From: Hellea sp.
Lineage (GTDB): Bacteria > Pseudomonadota > Alphaproteobacteria > Caulobacterales > Maricaulaceae
Reading direction: 5' to 3'
Length of the DNA: 32,428 nt
NCBI GenBank assembly: GCA_020629135.1
Contig: JAHDDX010000027.1
Location: 1 to 32,428 of the forward strand
Below the pieces are notes generated by a model. It was not told where the DNA came from. It was given only the letters and a program-made list of their open reading frames with translations, and did not search any database. The position numbers and the translations under genes were made by a program. Numbering within the stretch: position 1 is the first letter of the stretch; every line of letters begins with the position of its first letter. Shown here piece by piece: positions 24,308 to 32,426 of this stretch.

Positions 24308-26224
24308 ATGACCATGGTGGATACGCCTTTACTAGATCAGGTGAAATTACCGGCCGATATGCGGGAATTTTCACGCGACCAGCTCAAGCAGCTGGCCGAT
24401 GAAGTTCGCGCCGAAGTGATCAATGCCGTGTCCGTTACAGGCGGGCATTTGGGCGCTGGGCTTGGCGTGGTCGAACTGACCGTGGCCATTCATCACGTCT
24501 TTAACACGCCCGATGACAAGCTGATCTGGGATGTGGGTCATCAATGCTATCCGCACAAAGTCCTGACCGGGCGTCGCGACCGTATCCGAACCCTGCGCAA
24601 GGGTGGGGGACTGTCCGGCTTTACCAAGCGGGCCGAGAGCGAATACGATCCATTTGGCGCGGCGCACTCGTCGACATCGATTTCTGCCGGTATGGGCTTT
24701 GCCACGGCGCGTGACCTTGACGGCCGGGACAACCACATCATCAGCGTGATCGGCGACGGAGCGATGACGGCGGGGATGGCCTATGAAGCCATGAACAATG
24801 CCGGAGCCAGTGACTCCAAAATGATCGTCATTCTGAACGATAATGATATGTCCATCGCACCGCCGGTCGGGGCCATGAGCGCGCTTCTGGCGAAGATGGT
24901 CTCTTCACAGGGCTATCAGGCGCTGCGCGGCTTCGCCAAAAGCATGGTCAAGGACGCGCCGCGTCCGGTCAAGGAAACCGCCAAAAAGGCTGAAGAATAT
25001 AGCCGCGGCATGGTCACAGGCGGCACCTGGTTTGAAGAGCTCGGTTTTTATTATGTCGGGCCGGTTGACGGACATGATCTGGATCATTTGCTGCCGGTTT
25101 TGGAAAACGTCAAAAACATGAAAAACGGCCCGGTTCTGGTCCATGTCGTGACGCAAAAAGGCAAAGGCTACGCCCCGGCGGAAAATTCCGCAGACAAATA
25201 TCACGGCGTATCAAAATTTAATGTGGTGACCGGTGAGCAGAGCAAATCCATTGCAAATGCGCCGTCTTATACCCGCGTCTTTGCCGACAGCCTGATCCAT
25301 GAAGCGCGCAAAGACGACAAAATCGTTGCCATCACGGCGGCCATGCCGAGCGGAACCGGGTTGAACCTGTTTGAACAGGAATTTCCTGAGCGCACTTTTG
25401 ATGTGGGCATCGCCGAGCAACACGCCGTGACCTTTGCGGCCGGAATGGCCGCAGATGGCTATAAGCCTTTTGCCGCGATCTATTCGACCTTCCTGCAACG
25501 TGGCTATGACCAGGTCGTGCACGATGTGGCGATCCAGAACCTGCCCGTACGTTTTGCCATGGACCGGGCCGGTCTCGTCGGCGCAGACGGCCCGACTCAC
25601 GCCGGGGCCTTTGACATTGCCTATCTGGGATGTCTTCCAAATTTCGTCCTGATGGCCGCTGCAGATGAAGCGGACCTGGCCCGTATGGTCGCCACCGCTG
25701 TGGCCCGAGATGACGGCCCCACGGCGTTTCGCTATGCCCGGGGTGAAGCCACGGGTATTGAAATTCCGGCGGACCCGCAGCCTCTTGAGATCGGTAAAGG
25801 CCGGATCATCAAAGAAGGCTCCCGCGTGGCCCTTCTGAGCTATGGTACAAGACTGGCTGAGGCGCTCAAGGCCGCAGAAACGCTCGATACGCTGGGTTTA
25901 TCCGCCACCGTGGCCGATGCCCGATTTGCCAAACCGCTCGATATGGACCTGATTAAGCGTCTCGCCGATGAGCACGAAGTCTTGATCACCCTTGAAGAAG
26001 GCTCGATTGGTGGATTTGGCGGTTTTGTCCTGCAGGAACTGGCCAAGGCCGGACGTCTGGACCACGGATTAAAAATCCGAACAATGACCTTACCCGACCT
26101 GTTTATTGATCAGGATACGCCTGAAAATATGTATAAGCAGGCTTTGCTCGATGCAGACGCCATCGTCGAAGAGGTCTTCAAAGTCATTGGCCGAGACTTC
26201 GCCCATCACAGCGCGCTGGCCTAA
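24308..26224 (+). CDS. dxs: 1-Deoxy-D-xylulose-5-phosphate synthase
   Basis: First enzyme of the MEP isoprenoid route, joining pyruvate and glyceraldehyde 3-phosphate with thiamine diphosphate. The 638-aa protein carries H47 ([11 protein letters not shown]), the thiamine-binding motif [18 protein letters not shown] (149-166) through ND 177-178, and [17 protein letters not shown], in which the catalytic glutamate lies. A second ATG at 24314 is possible (AAGAG at 24303-24307); the difference is two residues. With ispA just before it and tlyA 8 bases after, it forms a standard alphaproteobacterial block. Confidence 0.97.
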   Translation: MTMVDTPLLDQVKLPADMREFSRDQLKQLADEVRAEVINAVSVTGGHLGAGLGVVELTVAIHHVFNTPDDKLIWDVGHQCYPHKVLTGRRDRIRTLRKGGGLSGFTKRAESEYDPFGAAHSSTSISAGMGFATARDLDGRDNHIISVIGDGAMTAGMAYEAMNNAGASDSKMIVILNDNDMSIAPPVGAMSALLAKMVSSQGYQALRGFAKSMVKDAPRPVKETAKKAEEYSRGMVTGGTWFEELGFYYVGPVDGHDLDHLLPVLENVKNMKNGPVLVHVVTQKGKGYAPAENSADKYHGVSKFNVVTGEQSKSIANAPSYTRVFADSLIHEARKDDKIVAITAAMPSGTGLNLFEQEFPERTFDVGIAEQHAVTFAAGMAADGYKPFAAIYSTFLQRGYDQVVHDVAIQNLPVRFAMDRAGLVGADGPTHAGAFDIAYLGCLPNFVLMAAADEADLARMVATAVARDDGPTAFRYARGEATGIEIPADPQPLEIGKGRIIKEGSRVALLSYGTRLAEALKAAETLDTLGLSATVADARFAKPLDMDLIKRLADEHEVLITLEEGSIGGFGGFVLQELAKAGRLDHGLKIRTMTLPDLFIDQDTPENMYKQALLDADAIVEEVFKVIGRDFAHHSALA

Positions 26225-26232
26225 ACGCGACA

Positions 26233-26958
26233 GTGACCCGCGCCGACAGTTTCCTCGTCGAACACGGATATTTTGAAAGCCGGGCGCGCGCTGCGGCGGC
26301 GATCAAAGCGGGTAAAGTCAAAGTTGACGGTCGGACCCTCAAAAAACCTTCTGAAAAAATAACCGGTGAGAGTACCGTCGAGGCCGAAGCGGAGCATCCC
26401 TGGGTTTCGCGCGGGGGGCTTAAACTCGTCCATGCGCTGGATCATTTTAACGTCGACCCGACAGGTCGGGTCTGTCTGGATGTCGGGTCATCGACCGGTG
26501 GATTTACGGATGTGTTGTTGTCCCGCGGCGCGGCTAAAGTTTACGCGGTGGATGTTGGGACTGATCAACTTCATGCGCGTCTACGCTCGGATGACCGTGT
26601 CATGTCCATGGAAAATCAGGACGCCCGGAAACTGACGACGGATATGTTTGATCCGGTGCCGGATCTGATCGTTTGCGATGCCAGTTTTATAAGCCTGTCC
26701 AAAGTGCTCGCGGTGCCGCTACAGATCGCGCAACCCGGCGCTGAACTTGTGACGCTCTTCAAACCGCAATTTGAAGTCGGCCGCGCTGGGATCGGTAAAG
26801 GCGGCATTGTGAAATCTGATACTTTGTCAGAGGCAGCCCTAGCGGATGTTGTTTCATGGCTTGAAATGGTGGGCTGGACCGTTCACGGGACGACCTTTTC
26901 ACCGATCAAAGGTGGGTCTGGGAATACCGAATACCTCCTGCGGGCAACAAAGACCTAA
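26233..26958 (+). CDS. tlyA: TlyA family rRNA methyltransferase (hemolysin A family)
   Basis: Methylates 2'-O-ribose of rRNA (C1409 of 16S and C1920 of 23S in mycobacteria). The 241-aa protein has an N-terminal S4 RNA-binding domain (ARAAAAIKAGKVKVDGRTL) and a C-terminal FtsJ-like domain with SAM motif DVGSSTGGFTDVLLSRGA, AVDVGTDQLH, and DLIVCDASFISLSKVL, whose aspartate and serine fit the catalytic set. GTG start at 26233 follows dxs after 8 bases. The label hemolysin is historical. Confidence 0.95.
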   Translation: MTRADSFLVEHGYFESRARAAAAIKAGKVKVDGRTLKKPSEKITGESTVEAEAEHPWVSRGGLKLVHALDHFNVDPTGRVCLDVGSSTGGFTDVLLSRGAAKVYAVDVGTDQLHARLRSDDRVMSMENQDARKLTTDMFDPVPDLIVCDASFISLSKVLAVPLQIAQPGAELVTLFKPQFEVGRAGIGKGGIVKSDTLSEAALADVVSWLEMVGWTVHGTTFSPIKGGSGNTEYLLRATKT

Positions 26959-26970
26959 CACCAAAAATGC

Positions 26971-27009
26971 TGTCATCCCGGCTCCGCACTGCGTTCGGCC
27001 GGGATGACA
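26971..27009. repeat. Dispersed-type palindromic repeat (hairpin)
   Basis: Perfect 12-bp inverted arms TGTCATCCCGGC and GCCGGGATGACA around a 15-base loop. It sits after tlyA, before the minus-strand terminator at 27020. Such TGTCATCCCGG palindromes are common dispersed elements in alphaproteobacterial intergenic DNA. A related but imperfect copy is at 31820-31853. It could also act as an RNA-stabilising hairpin for the tlyA mRNA. Confidence 0.65.
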
Positions 27010-27019
27010 CTAAGGCAAT

Positions 27020-27040
27020 AAAAAAGGCCCCGCCGGGGCC
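27020..27040 (-). terminator. Rho-independent terminator of the first glycine-zipper gene
   Basis: Minus-strand reading: GGCCCC, 3-base loop GGC, GGGGCC, then TTTTTT. It begins 12 bases past the stop of the gene at 27053. Confidence 0.85.
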
Positions 27041-27052
27041 CTTTGAAAGTCC

Positions 27053-27694
27053 TTAGTAACCGGTCCGGTAATAGTGTCGGCGTTTATGTTTGCGCTTATA
27101 GGGCTGATGATAATGCGGCGTATAGCGCGGGCGGTAGTGGTGATTCTGACCGCCATAATAGGTGTTATGTCCGCCGTAATAGCTTGGATAGCCACTTGAA
27201 ATTGTGACACTGACACCCGGCTGGCTATAGCCGCGGCTGTAATAGGAATGTCCATAGGACGGATGGCCGTAAGTCACGGCTGGCGTATGCACCCGACGGT
27301 AATGTCCGTAATTGGAATAACCGCTCGGATAACTTTGCCGGTAATAGCTCTGGCCATAGGGCTGATTATAATAACCGGAATTGTAATAACCATTATTGTG
27401 GCCGCCATAATATCCATTGTGATAGCGATTATTGCTGCCGCCATCGGCGATGGCTGCGCCGGCCACGCCGCCGATCACCGCGCCAAGGACAGAGCCTTCG
27501 GTCCGCGCGCCAGGGGCCGCGACCTGTGATCCGATCACGCCGCCGGCAATCGCGCCGATCGCGGCGCCGACGAGTTGATCATCACCATTGCTTTGATGAG
27601 AATGGGCATAGCCGTTTTGATGGGCATTGGCGGTTGCGGGCAGAACCGCAATTGACGTCATCGCCGCGAGAGTAAAAGCAAGTTTGGCTTTCAT
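27053..27694 (-). CDS. Secreted glycine-zipper 2TM protein with Tyr/His-rich tail
   Basis: From ATG 27694 (GGAG 8 bases upstream) a 213-aa protein with a Sec signal (MKAKLAFTLAAMTSIAVLPA, then TANA). A glycine-zipper membrane segment follows (VGAAIGAIAGGVIGSQVAAP then VLGAVIGGVAGAAIA), typical of Rickettsia 17 kDa-like outer-membrane proteins. The second half is low-complexity, rich in Y, G, H, N and S with repeated YY and NNG, ending in a basic KRKHKRRHYYR stretch. It is a paralogue of the gene at 27859. Both lie in tandem with separate terminators. Function unknown; outer-membrane or surface location is likely. Confidence 0.82.
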   Translation of the reverse strand: MKAKLAFTLAAMTSIAVLPATANAHQNGYAHSHQSNGDDQLVGAAIGAIAGGVIGSQVAAPGARTEGSVLGAVIGGVAGAAIADGGSNNRYHNGYYGGHNNGYYNSGYYNQPYGQSYYRQSYPSGYSNYGHYRRVHTPAVTYGHPSYGHSYYSRGYSQPGVSVTISSGYPSYYGGHNTYYGGQNHHYRPRYTPHYHQPYKRKHKRRHYYRTGY

Positions 27695-27805
27695 AAGTAA
27701 GTCTCCACAAAAATTACGCGGCCGTCCCGGCGCCGCACGCTCCACGTGTTGCGTGCAAGCATTATGCCTTAATAAAGGATTAATGGCAAAGACGTGTTAC
27801 ACATG

Positions 27806-27829
27806 AAAAAAGGCGGCCCTAAGACCGCC
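27806..27829 (-). terminator. Rho-independent terminator of the second glycine-zipper gene
   Basis: Minus-strand reading: GGCGGTC, TTAG loop, GGCCGCC (one G-T pair), then TTTTTT. It lies about 30 bases past the stop at 27859. Confidence 0.8.
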
Positions 27830-27858
27830 AGTCGGAGTTCAATGCGCCCCTGATCTGA

Positions 27859-28623
27859 TTAATTGATCCGGCGACCCATATGATCGTAACGCGCCGAGCT
27901 GCCGGAATAACAAAGCACTTCACCGGTTGGGATCGCGCCATCGGACCATCCGCCTGAAATCTGCGTCGAAGACGAACCGCCGGCAAGGGAGCAGGACGAG
28001 GTCGAGAAACCATAGTCCTGCTGAACCTGGATCTGTTGATATTGCACGGGCTGCACGGTGACCTGTGGCTGGGTCACATGGTAATAAGTGTGCACAGGAC
28101 CCGGATGAATAGAGCTCACATATTGTCCGCTATGAATATATTGCGGGGCAGGCATGGCCGGAGGCGCCATTACATAGCCGCCCTGATAACCGCCTTGGTA
28201 GCCGTGATTATACTGATATTGGTAGTGATACTGATTGCCGTAACGGCTACTTTGGCCGTAGCGCGAATAACCGCTTGGGTAATTACCATATCGGCTGCCG
28301 CCATAATAATTGCCGCCCGGATGACCGTATGATCCGCCGTAATAGCCCGGTCCGCCATAGGAATGTCCCCGGTAACCGCGATCATTGCCGCCGCTGGCAA
28401 TGGCGTATCCGGCCACGCCGCCAAGCACTGCGCCCAAGGCTGTGCCTTCTTGCTGGACGTCCCCGGCCGCGAGATTTGAGCCGATCACGCCGCCAATACC
28501 CGCGCCAATGGCTGCGCCGAGGAGGCCGTCTCCGTCAAGGCCACCGCCAAATTGGGCCGAAGCCGGCGCGGCAAATGCTGTGCTGGCGGCCACAATGGCC
28601 AAGCCTGTGATAATGGATTTCAT
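27859..28623 (-). CDS. Secreted glycine-zipper protein with Gly/Tyr/Gln-rich tail
   Basis: From ATG 28623 (GGGGAG 6 bases upstream) a 254-aa protein with a Sec signal (MKSIITGLAIVAASTAFAAP then ASAQ) and a glycine-zipper segment (LLGAAIGAGIGGVIGSNLAA, EGTALGAVLGGVAGYAIA). The tail is rich in G, Y, S, Q and P. A C-terminal part contains two cysteines about 20 residues apart (CSLAGG... VLCYSG), suggesting a disulfide, and ends HMGRRIN. The zipper segment is about two-thirds identical to the downstream paralogue by hand count (31 of 47). It follows rtcA on the minus strand across 123 bases with no clear terminator for rtcA. Confidence 0.82.
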   Translation of the reverse strand: MKSIITGLAIVAASTAFAAPASAQFGGGLDGDGLLGAAIGAGIGGVIGSNLAAGDVQQEGTALGAVLGGVAGYAIASGGNDRGYRGHSYGGPGYYGGSYGHPGGNYYGGSRYGNYPSGYSRYGQSSRYGNQYHYQYQYNHGYQGGYQGGYVMAPPAMPAPQYIHSGQYVSSIHPGPVHTYYHVTQPQVTVQPVQYQQIQVQQDYGFSTSSCSLAGGSSSTQISGGWSDGAIPTGEVLCYSGSSARYDHMGRRIN

Positions 28624-28767
28624 AGGAAACTCCCCAGAGTTCAAAGTGTAAACAAAACCTTAACGTTTGTAAGTTGAATGCAATTTGAATGCCAGCTCTC
28701 TCCCCCGGGAGGCTATGAAAAACCGCAGTTTTACCCTGTCAGGGGAGGTCGGAAATCACCTCTCGTG

Positions 28768-29808
28768 TTAGGGGCGATTGGTGGGTATGACGGTGATACG
28801 CCAGCATTTTCGGTCCGTTTGCTCGAGCGTGATCTCGACATCCAGAAAACGCTGAATGATCTCGATATTGGTGCGGGTATGCTGCGTGATTTCATTTGTT
28901 GTGAACTCTCCACCAGCCAAAAGCGCCATAGGTAATATGAGCTGATCGGCCAGATGTGGGCCAACAGCGGCTTCGGTTTTCAAAAATCCTTGCGCCTCTT
29001 TGACCATATGTTTGGCCAGGCTTTCGGCGCGCACGCCGTGCTGACCTATGCCGATGATTAACTCGGTTACATGCTCAAAGGGCAGGGCAAGGGTTACACA
29101 ATTGCCGGGTCCGGCGCTCTCAACCGAGATCACTTCACCCTGTTCCGGGTGCAGGTTCAGGCCGCGCAAAAGGGTCTTAACTTCGCGCTTGCCAATACTG
29201 TCTTTGAGGTTTGCGACAAGCGCCGTGACCTGTTCGGCTCGTTTATCGCCGCGTGAGTTCAGCTCTAACCGCTCCGGCGTTGTTACCGGATCAATGTCGA
29301 GCCGAATTCGCCCGCCGCCCGCGGGATTAAAGCCGTAAGCTTCGATTTCGGCCTTCGCCCGTCCGCCCATTTTGCGAAATTGCGGCAGGAAGGCCTGATC
29401 CAGATAATCAAATGTCGGCGCCCAGATATTATGGGTACCGCCGGAAATGGTGACCGTTGACGGTCCGTCCGCAAAGGACAGAATCGGCAGGGTAGTTTGC
29501 GCGACCAAAGTCGTCGCCCCGGCGGAGCCTATGGCAAAGTCATAGTCTCCGGCCTTGATCTGACCGGGACAAAATGAAAACTCTGATGATTTTAGGCTGT
29601 CACCACTTACTTCGGCGTCGCAGATTTCTGCGGCTGCGCGCAGGGCGGTCAAATGCTGTCGGAATAGGCCCGGCTTTTTACGCTTGCCGCGCACATTTTC
29701 AATACGCAGCGGCTTACCGGTAATGGCCGACAGGGAAAGCGAGGTCCGGATAACCTGTCCGCCGCCTTCGCCTTCTGAGCCGTCAATTATGATTTCACGT
29801 TCGGTCAT
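28768..29808 (-). CDS. rtcA: RNA 3'-terminal phosphate cyclase
   Basis: Converts an RNA 3'-phosphate to a 2',3'-cyclic phosphate using ATP, through a histidine-AMP intermediate. The 346-aa protein matches the bacterial enzyme in length. It shows GSEGEGGGQVIRTSLSLSAI near the N terminus, KRKKPGLFRQHL, SAGATTLVAQTTLP, GGTHNIWAPTFDYL, and the catalytic histidine H285 in GPHLADQLILPMALLAGG. No Shine-Dalgarno is visible before ATG 29808. It is the last gene of a four-gene minus-strand set with kptA, rtcB and an oxygenase. Confidence 0.97.
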   Translation of the reverse strand: MTEREIIIDGSEGEGGGQVIRTSLSLSAITGKPLRIENVRGKRKKPGLFRQHLTALRAAAEICDAEVSGDSLKSSEFSFCPGQIKAGDYDFAIGSAGATTLVAQTTLPILSFADGPSTVTISGGTHNIWAPTFDYLDQAFLPQFRKMGGRAKAEIEAYGFNPAGGGRIRLDIDPVTTPERLELNSRGDKRAEQVTALVANLKDSIGKREVKTLLRGLNLHPEQGEVISVESAGPGNCVTLALPFEHVTELIIGIGQHGVRAESLAKHMVKEAQGFLKTEAAVGPHLADQLILPMALLAGGEFTTNEITQHTRTNIEIIQRFLDVEITLEQTDRKCWRITVIPTNRP

Positions 29809-29861
29809 TTTTTTATCGTAGTGTCCACAATCAATTGTCTGTAAATTTATTTATCGGAGGG

Positions 29862-30458
29862 CTAATCGAAATATTGTGAGCTTGGGTTCATTTCAAACAT
29901 CACATCCGTTCGAAGAACGTATTTCCGCCCGTCAATTACAGGATCACCACGATGTCCAATCGGGTGGTAAAATAGTAAAGCTTTTCCGGTTTCCGGCTTT
30001 ATATCGAAATCTTCAAACTCCGTTGTGTTGTTCCAGTCGGCGAAACTTGTGCCCCCGCCCGAGAATTGATCGTTCAAATAGATCATAAATGTGAACCGGC
30101 TACGGTTCCCTTCAGGCGACTGGTAGTATCCGTCTTGGTGCCAATCAAACTGCTGTCCGGGGTCATAGCGGTAAAATCGAAACAATTCGTTCAAACCGAT
30201 TGCGCGGGTAACACCAAACGGCGAGATATGATCGATTGGAATTCGGTCAAATAAGAATTTTGCTAGTTCAAAATCCTTTATAAACACCCTGTAGTTATCT
30301 CGAATGTCAAGCATTTCAACCTGCCCGGAGCTGGTTGTAATTTTGGCACGTTCAAAGCCTTCACTCTCTGCACGCGTGATAACTTCCTGGCAAGTGTCCT
30401 CGTCCAGAAATTCAGGTATTTCAATAATACGGCGGTCTAAATGGGTAATAATATTCAT
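29862..30458 (-). CDS. 2-Oxoglutarate/Fe(II) oxygenase, prolyl-4-hydroxylase-like
   Basis: From ATG 30458 a 198-aa protein with the double-stranded beta-helix dioxygenase signature. Iron ligands are H107 and D109 (FDWHQDGYYQ) and H169 (YHPIGHRGDPV), with R183 in KYVLRTDVMF as the 2-oxoglutarate binder. The segment SRFTFMIYLNDQFSGGGTSF is typical of P4Hc proteins. It probably hydroxylates a protein or RNA residue; the substrate is unknown. A longer frame from a TTG at 30530 lacks support. It sits 99 bases after rtcB and 53 bases before rtcA, in one direction with both. I do not know this gene as a standard member of rtc operons. Confidence 0.85.
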   Translation of the reverse strand: MNIITHLDRRIIEIPEFLDEDTCQEVITRAESEGFERAKITTSSGQVEMLDIRDNYRVFIKDFELAKFLFDRIPIDHISPFGVTRAIGLNELFRFYRYDPGQQFDWHQDGYYQSPEGNRSRFTFMIYLNDQFSGGGTSFADWNNTTEFEDFDIKPETGKALLFYHPIGHRGDPVIDGRKYVLRTDVMFEMNPSSQYFD

Positions 30459-30557
30459 AATCTTGCTATCGGCATTCGTGCGTCGAAACAGTAATTTTCG
30501 GTATATGTAAGCTACAACGTAATGATCCAATCAAAAGTAGACCAACGCCCGAGGGCG

Positions 30558-31802
30558 TCAGCCTTTCACACAAACCACCTGACGGAGGGTATGGACCACT
30601 TCGACCAGGTCTTTTTGCGCGTCCATAACCGCATCGATCGGCTTATAGGCCGCCGGGGTTTCATCAATCACGGCCGCATCTTTCCGGCATTCGACATCTT
30701 TAACCGCGTCGAGATGCTCTTCCAGAGAGACCCGCTTTTTCGCCTCGGTCCGTGACATCACCCGTCCCGCCCCGTGAGAGCAGGAACAAAAGCTATCCAC
30801 ATTCCCCAGACCGCGCACGATATAGGACCGTGTTCCCATGGAACCTGGAATAATTCCCATATCGCCTTTGCGCGCCCGGACGGCGCCTTTACGTGTCACC
30901 AGGATGTCTTCCCCGAAATGGTTTTCGCGGGCGACATAATTATGGTGACAATTCACGGCTTCGACCTCGGCCTTAAACGGCTTTGGCATAATATGCCGGA
31001 TGGCCGAGATGACGTTTTGCATCATCACTGCCCGGTTATTAAAGGCAAAGTCCTGCGCCCATTCAACCGCTTCGACATAATCGTCGAAATGGTCTGTCCC
31101 TTCCGGGAAATAGGCCAGATCTTTGTCCGGAATATTGATAAACCATTTTTCCATATCTTTTTTGGCCAGTTCAATAAAGTAACGGCCAATACGGTTCCCG
31201 ACACCCCGAGAACCAGAGTGGAGCATGAACCAGACACGGTCATCTTGATCCAGACAGATCTCGATGAAGTGGTTCCCGGTTCCCAATGTCCCCATATGAT
31301 TGAGATTATTGGAATTGCGGATGATTTTATGCTTGTCCGTAATCACATCAAAACGGTCGACGAGCTTCGCCCAGGCCGCTTCGGATGTTTTCGGGGCCTG
31401 ATGCCATGAGCCCTTATCACGCCGACGCCCGGATGAGCGCCCATGCGGGACCGCCCGTTCAATGGCTGAACGGAAATGCCCAAGGCTATCCGGCAGGTCT
31501 TCGGCGGTCAGCGATGTCCGGCAGGCCATCATTCCGCACCCGATATCAACCCCGACCGCGGCCGGGATGATCGCGTTTTTAGTTGGAATAACGGATCCGA
31601 CGGTTGCGCCGATCCCGATATGAACATCAGGCATGACCGCGACATGCTTAAAGATAAACGGCATTTGTGCCGCCTTCATTAATTGCCGACGGGCCCCGTC
31701 TTCAACCGGGACGCCGCGCGTCCACATTTTGACCGGGGCCGCGCCCTCAGCCGCCATGACATTATAGCCAAATTCTGTTTCGTGTTCTTTCAAATCTTCC
31801 AT
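30558..31802 (-). CDS. rtcB: RNA ligase RtcB (3'-phosphate/5'-OH)
   Basis: GTP- and Mn-dependent ligase joining RNA 3'-phosphate or 2',3'-cyclic phosphate ends to 5'-OH ends. The 414-aa protein has VGVDIGCGM with Mn ligands D86 and C89, GTLGTGNHFIEI (N177, H178), MLHSGSRGVG (H195), NCHHNYVARENH, GSMGTRSYIV and the guanylylated histidine H343 in SHGAGRVMSR. AGGAG (31809-31813) sits 6 bases before ATG 31802. It is of the E. coli length class, without intein or fusion. It lies between kptA and the oxygenase. Confidence 0.97.
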   Translation of the reverse strand: MEDLKEHETEFGYNVMAAEGAAPVKMWTRGVPVEDGARRQLMKAAQMPFIFKHVAVMPDVHIGIGATVGSVIPTKNAIIPAAVGVDIGCGMMACRTSLTAEDLPDSLGHFRSAIERAVPHGRSSGRRRDKGSWHQAPKTSEAAWAKLVDRFDVITDKHKIIRNSNNLNHMGTLGTGNHFIEICLDQDDRVWFMLHSGSRGVGNRIGRYFIELAKKDMEKWFINIPDKDLAYFPEGTDHFDDYVEAVEWAQDFAFNNRAVMMQNVISAIRHIMPKPFKAEVEAVNCHHNYVARENHFGEDILVTRKGAVRARKGDMGIIPGSMGTRSYIVRGLGNVDSFCSCSHGAGRVMSRTEAKKRVSLEEHLDAVKDVECRKDAAVIDETPAAYKPIDAVMDAQKDLVEVVHTLRQVVCVKG

Positions 31803-31819
31803 TTCGTTCTCCTATTCAC

Positions 31820-31853
31820 GTCCTTCCGGGTTCGTTTCGTGCCCCGGAATGAC
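31820..31853. repeat. Imperfect palindrome in the kptA-rtcB gap
   Basis: TTCCGGG at 31824-31830 pairs with CCCGGAA at 31843-31849, with outer GTCC/TGAC holding one mismatch. The right arm followed by GACAA resembles the TGTCAT-C/T-CCGG palindrome at 26971-27009. The hairpin occupies about half of the 63-base gap and lies just upstream of the rtcB ribosome site. Confidence 0.45.
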
Positions 31854-31865
31854 AATTTTTTCGTT

Positions 31866-32426
31866 CTATCCTTTCATCACTTCAAACCATTTGGGGTCGA
31901 CGGGCCCTGTGAGCCAGACGCCGTTATCGGCCTGATAAAACTTCTGTCCGGCGGCGTGCATCGCGGCCGCATCCAGTTTCAGGATGACAATTTTGCCGTG
32001 ACGCATGCCGACCTTTGTGGCCGTTTCCAGGTCCGCTGATAAATGTACATGGTCGCGCTTCATCGGGTTCAGGCCTTCGCGCTGTATCGCTTCCAGAAAC
32101 CGTGTGGCCGTACCGTGATAGAGTACGTCCGGCGGTGTGATCGGAACCAGTCCAAGCTCGATATTGATCGTATGCCCTTGGGCGGCGCGAATGCGTGATC
32201 CGTCCTCAGACAAAGTGAACCGCTTTTTGTCATTCGTAGCGACAATGCGTTCCAAGGTTGCGCGGTTCATGGGCTTTCCAATTTTTGCCAGTCCGGCGAG
32301 CAGGGCTTTGGTTTCAACCCAGCCGCCATCACCTAGAACCAAGCCGGCTTTCTCCGGCTGATGACGCAGGATCAGGCTGAGCAATTTGCTTTTATGTTTC
32401 AGGTCTTTTTCCATCATTTTTCTCAT
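31866..32426 (-). CDS. kptA: RNA 2'-phosphotransferase, Tpt1/KptA family
   Basis: NAD+-dependent enzyme that moves an internal RNA 2'-phosphate to NAD, giving ADP-ribose cyclic phosphate. The 186-aa protein is full length or nearly so; its ATG 32426 is two bases from the window edge, and in-frame ATGs at 32417 and 32414 are equally possible starts. Motifs are [16 protein letters not shown] with R21-H22, [43 protein letters not shown] (R142) and WLTGPVDP. These fit the Arg-His-Arg-Arg catalytic tetrad of Tpt1. It precedes rtcB by 63 bases on the same strand. Anything upstream is outside the window. Confidence 0.95.
   Translation of the reverse strand: MRKMMEKDLKHKSKLLSLILRHQPEKAGLVLGDGGWVETKALLAGLAKIGKPMNRATLERIVATNDKKRFTLSEDGSRIRAAQGHTINIELGLVPITPPDVLYHGTATRFLEAIQREGLNPMKRDHVHLSADLETATKVGMRHGKIVILKLDAAAMHAAGQKFYQADNGVWLTGPVDPKWFEVMKG

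Noticed and set aside
27248..27529. 93-aa plus-strand frame rich in isoleucine
   Set aside because: It is the complement of the Gly/Tyr repeat coding of the glycine-zipper gene, a codon-pattern shadow.
28036..28610. Further plus- and minus-strand frames across the second glycine-zipper gene
   Set aside because: They are low-complexity shadows of the repetitive tail, without ribosome sites or recognisable domains.
28735..28745. Palindrome CCCTGTCAGGG after rtcA
   Set aside because: With a 1-base centre it cannot fold as a hairpin and no T-run follows, so I do not call a terminator; the rest of 28645-28767 shows nothing clear.
30459..30530. N-terminal extension of the oxygenase from a TTG
   Set aside because: No ribosome site, and the 24 extra residues do not resemble the dioxygenase family; ATG 30458 fits better.
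30545..30558. Short hairpin ACGCCC/GGGCGT at the rtcB stop
   Set aside because: The loop is only 2 bases and the following T-rich part is not adjacent, so it is too weak for a terminator call.
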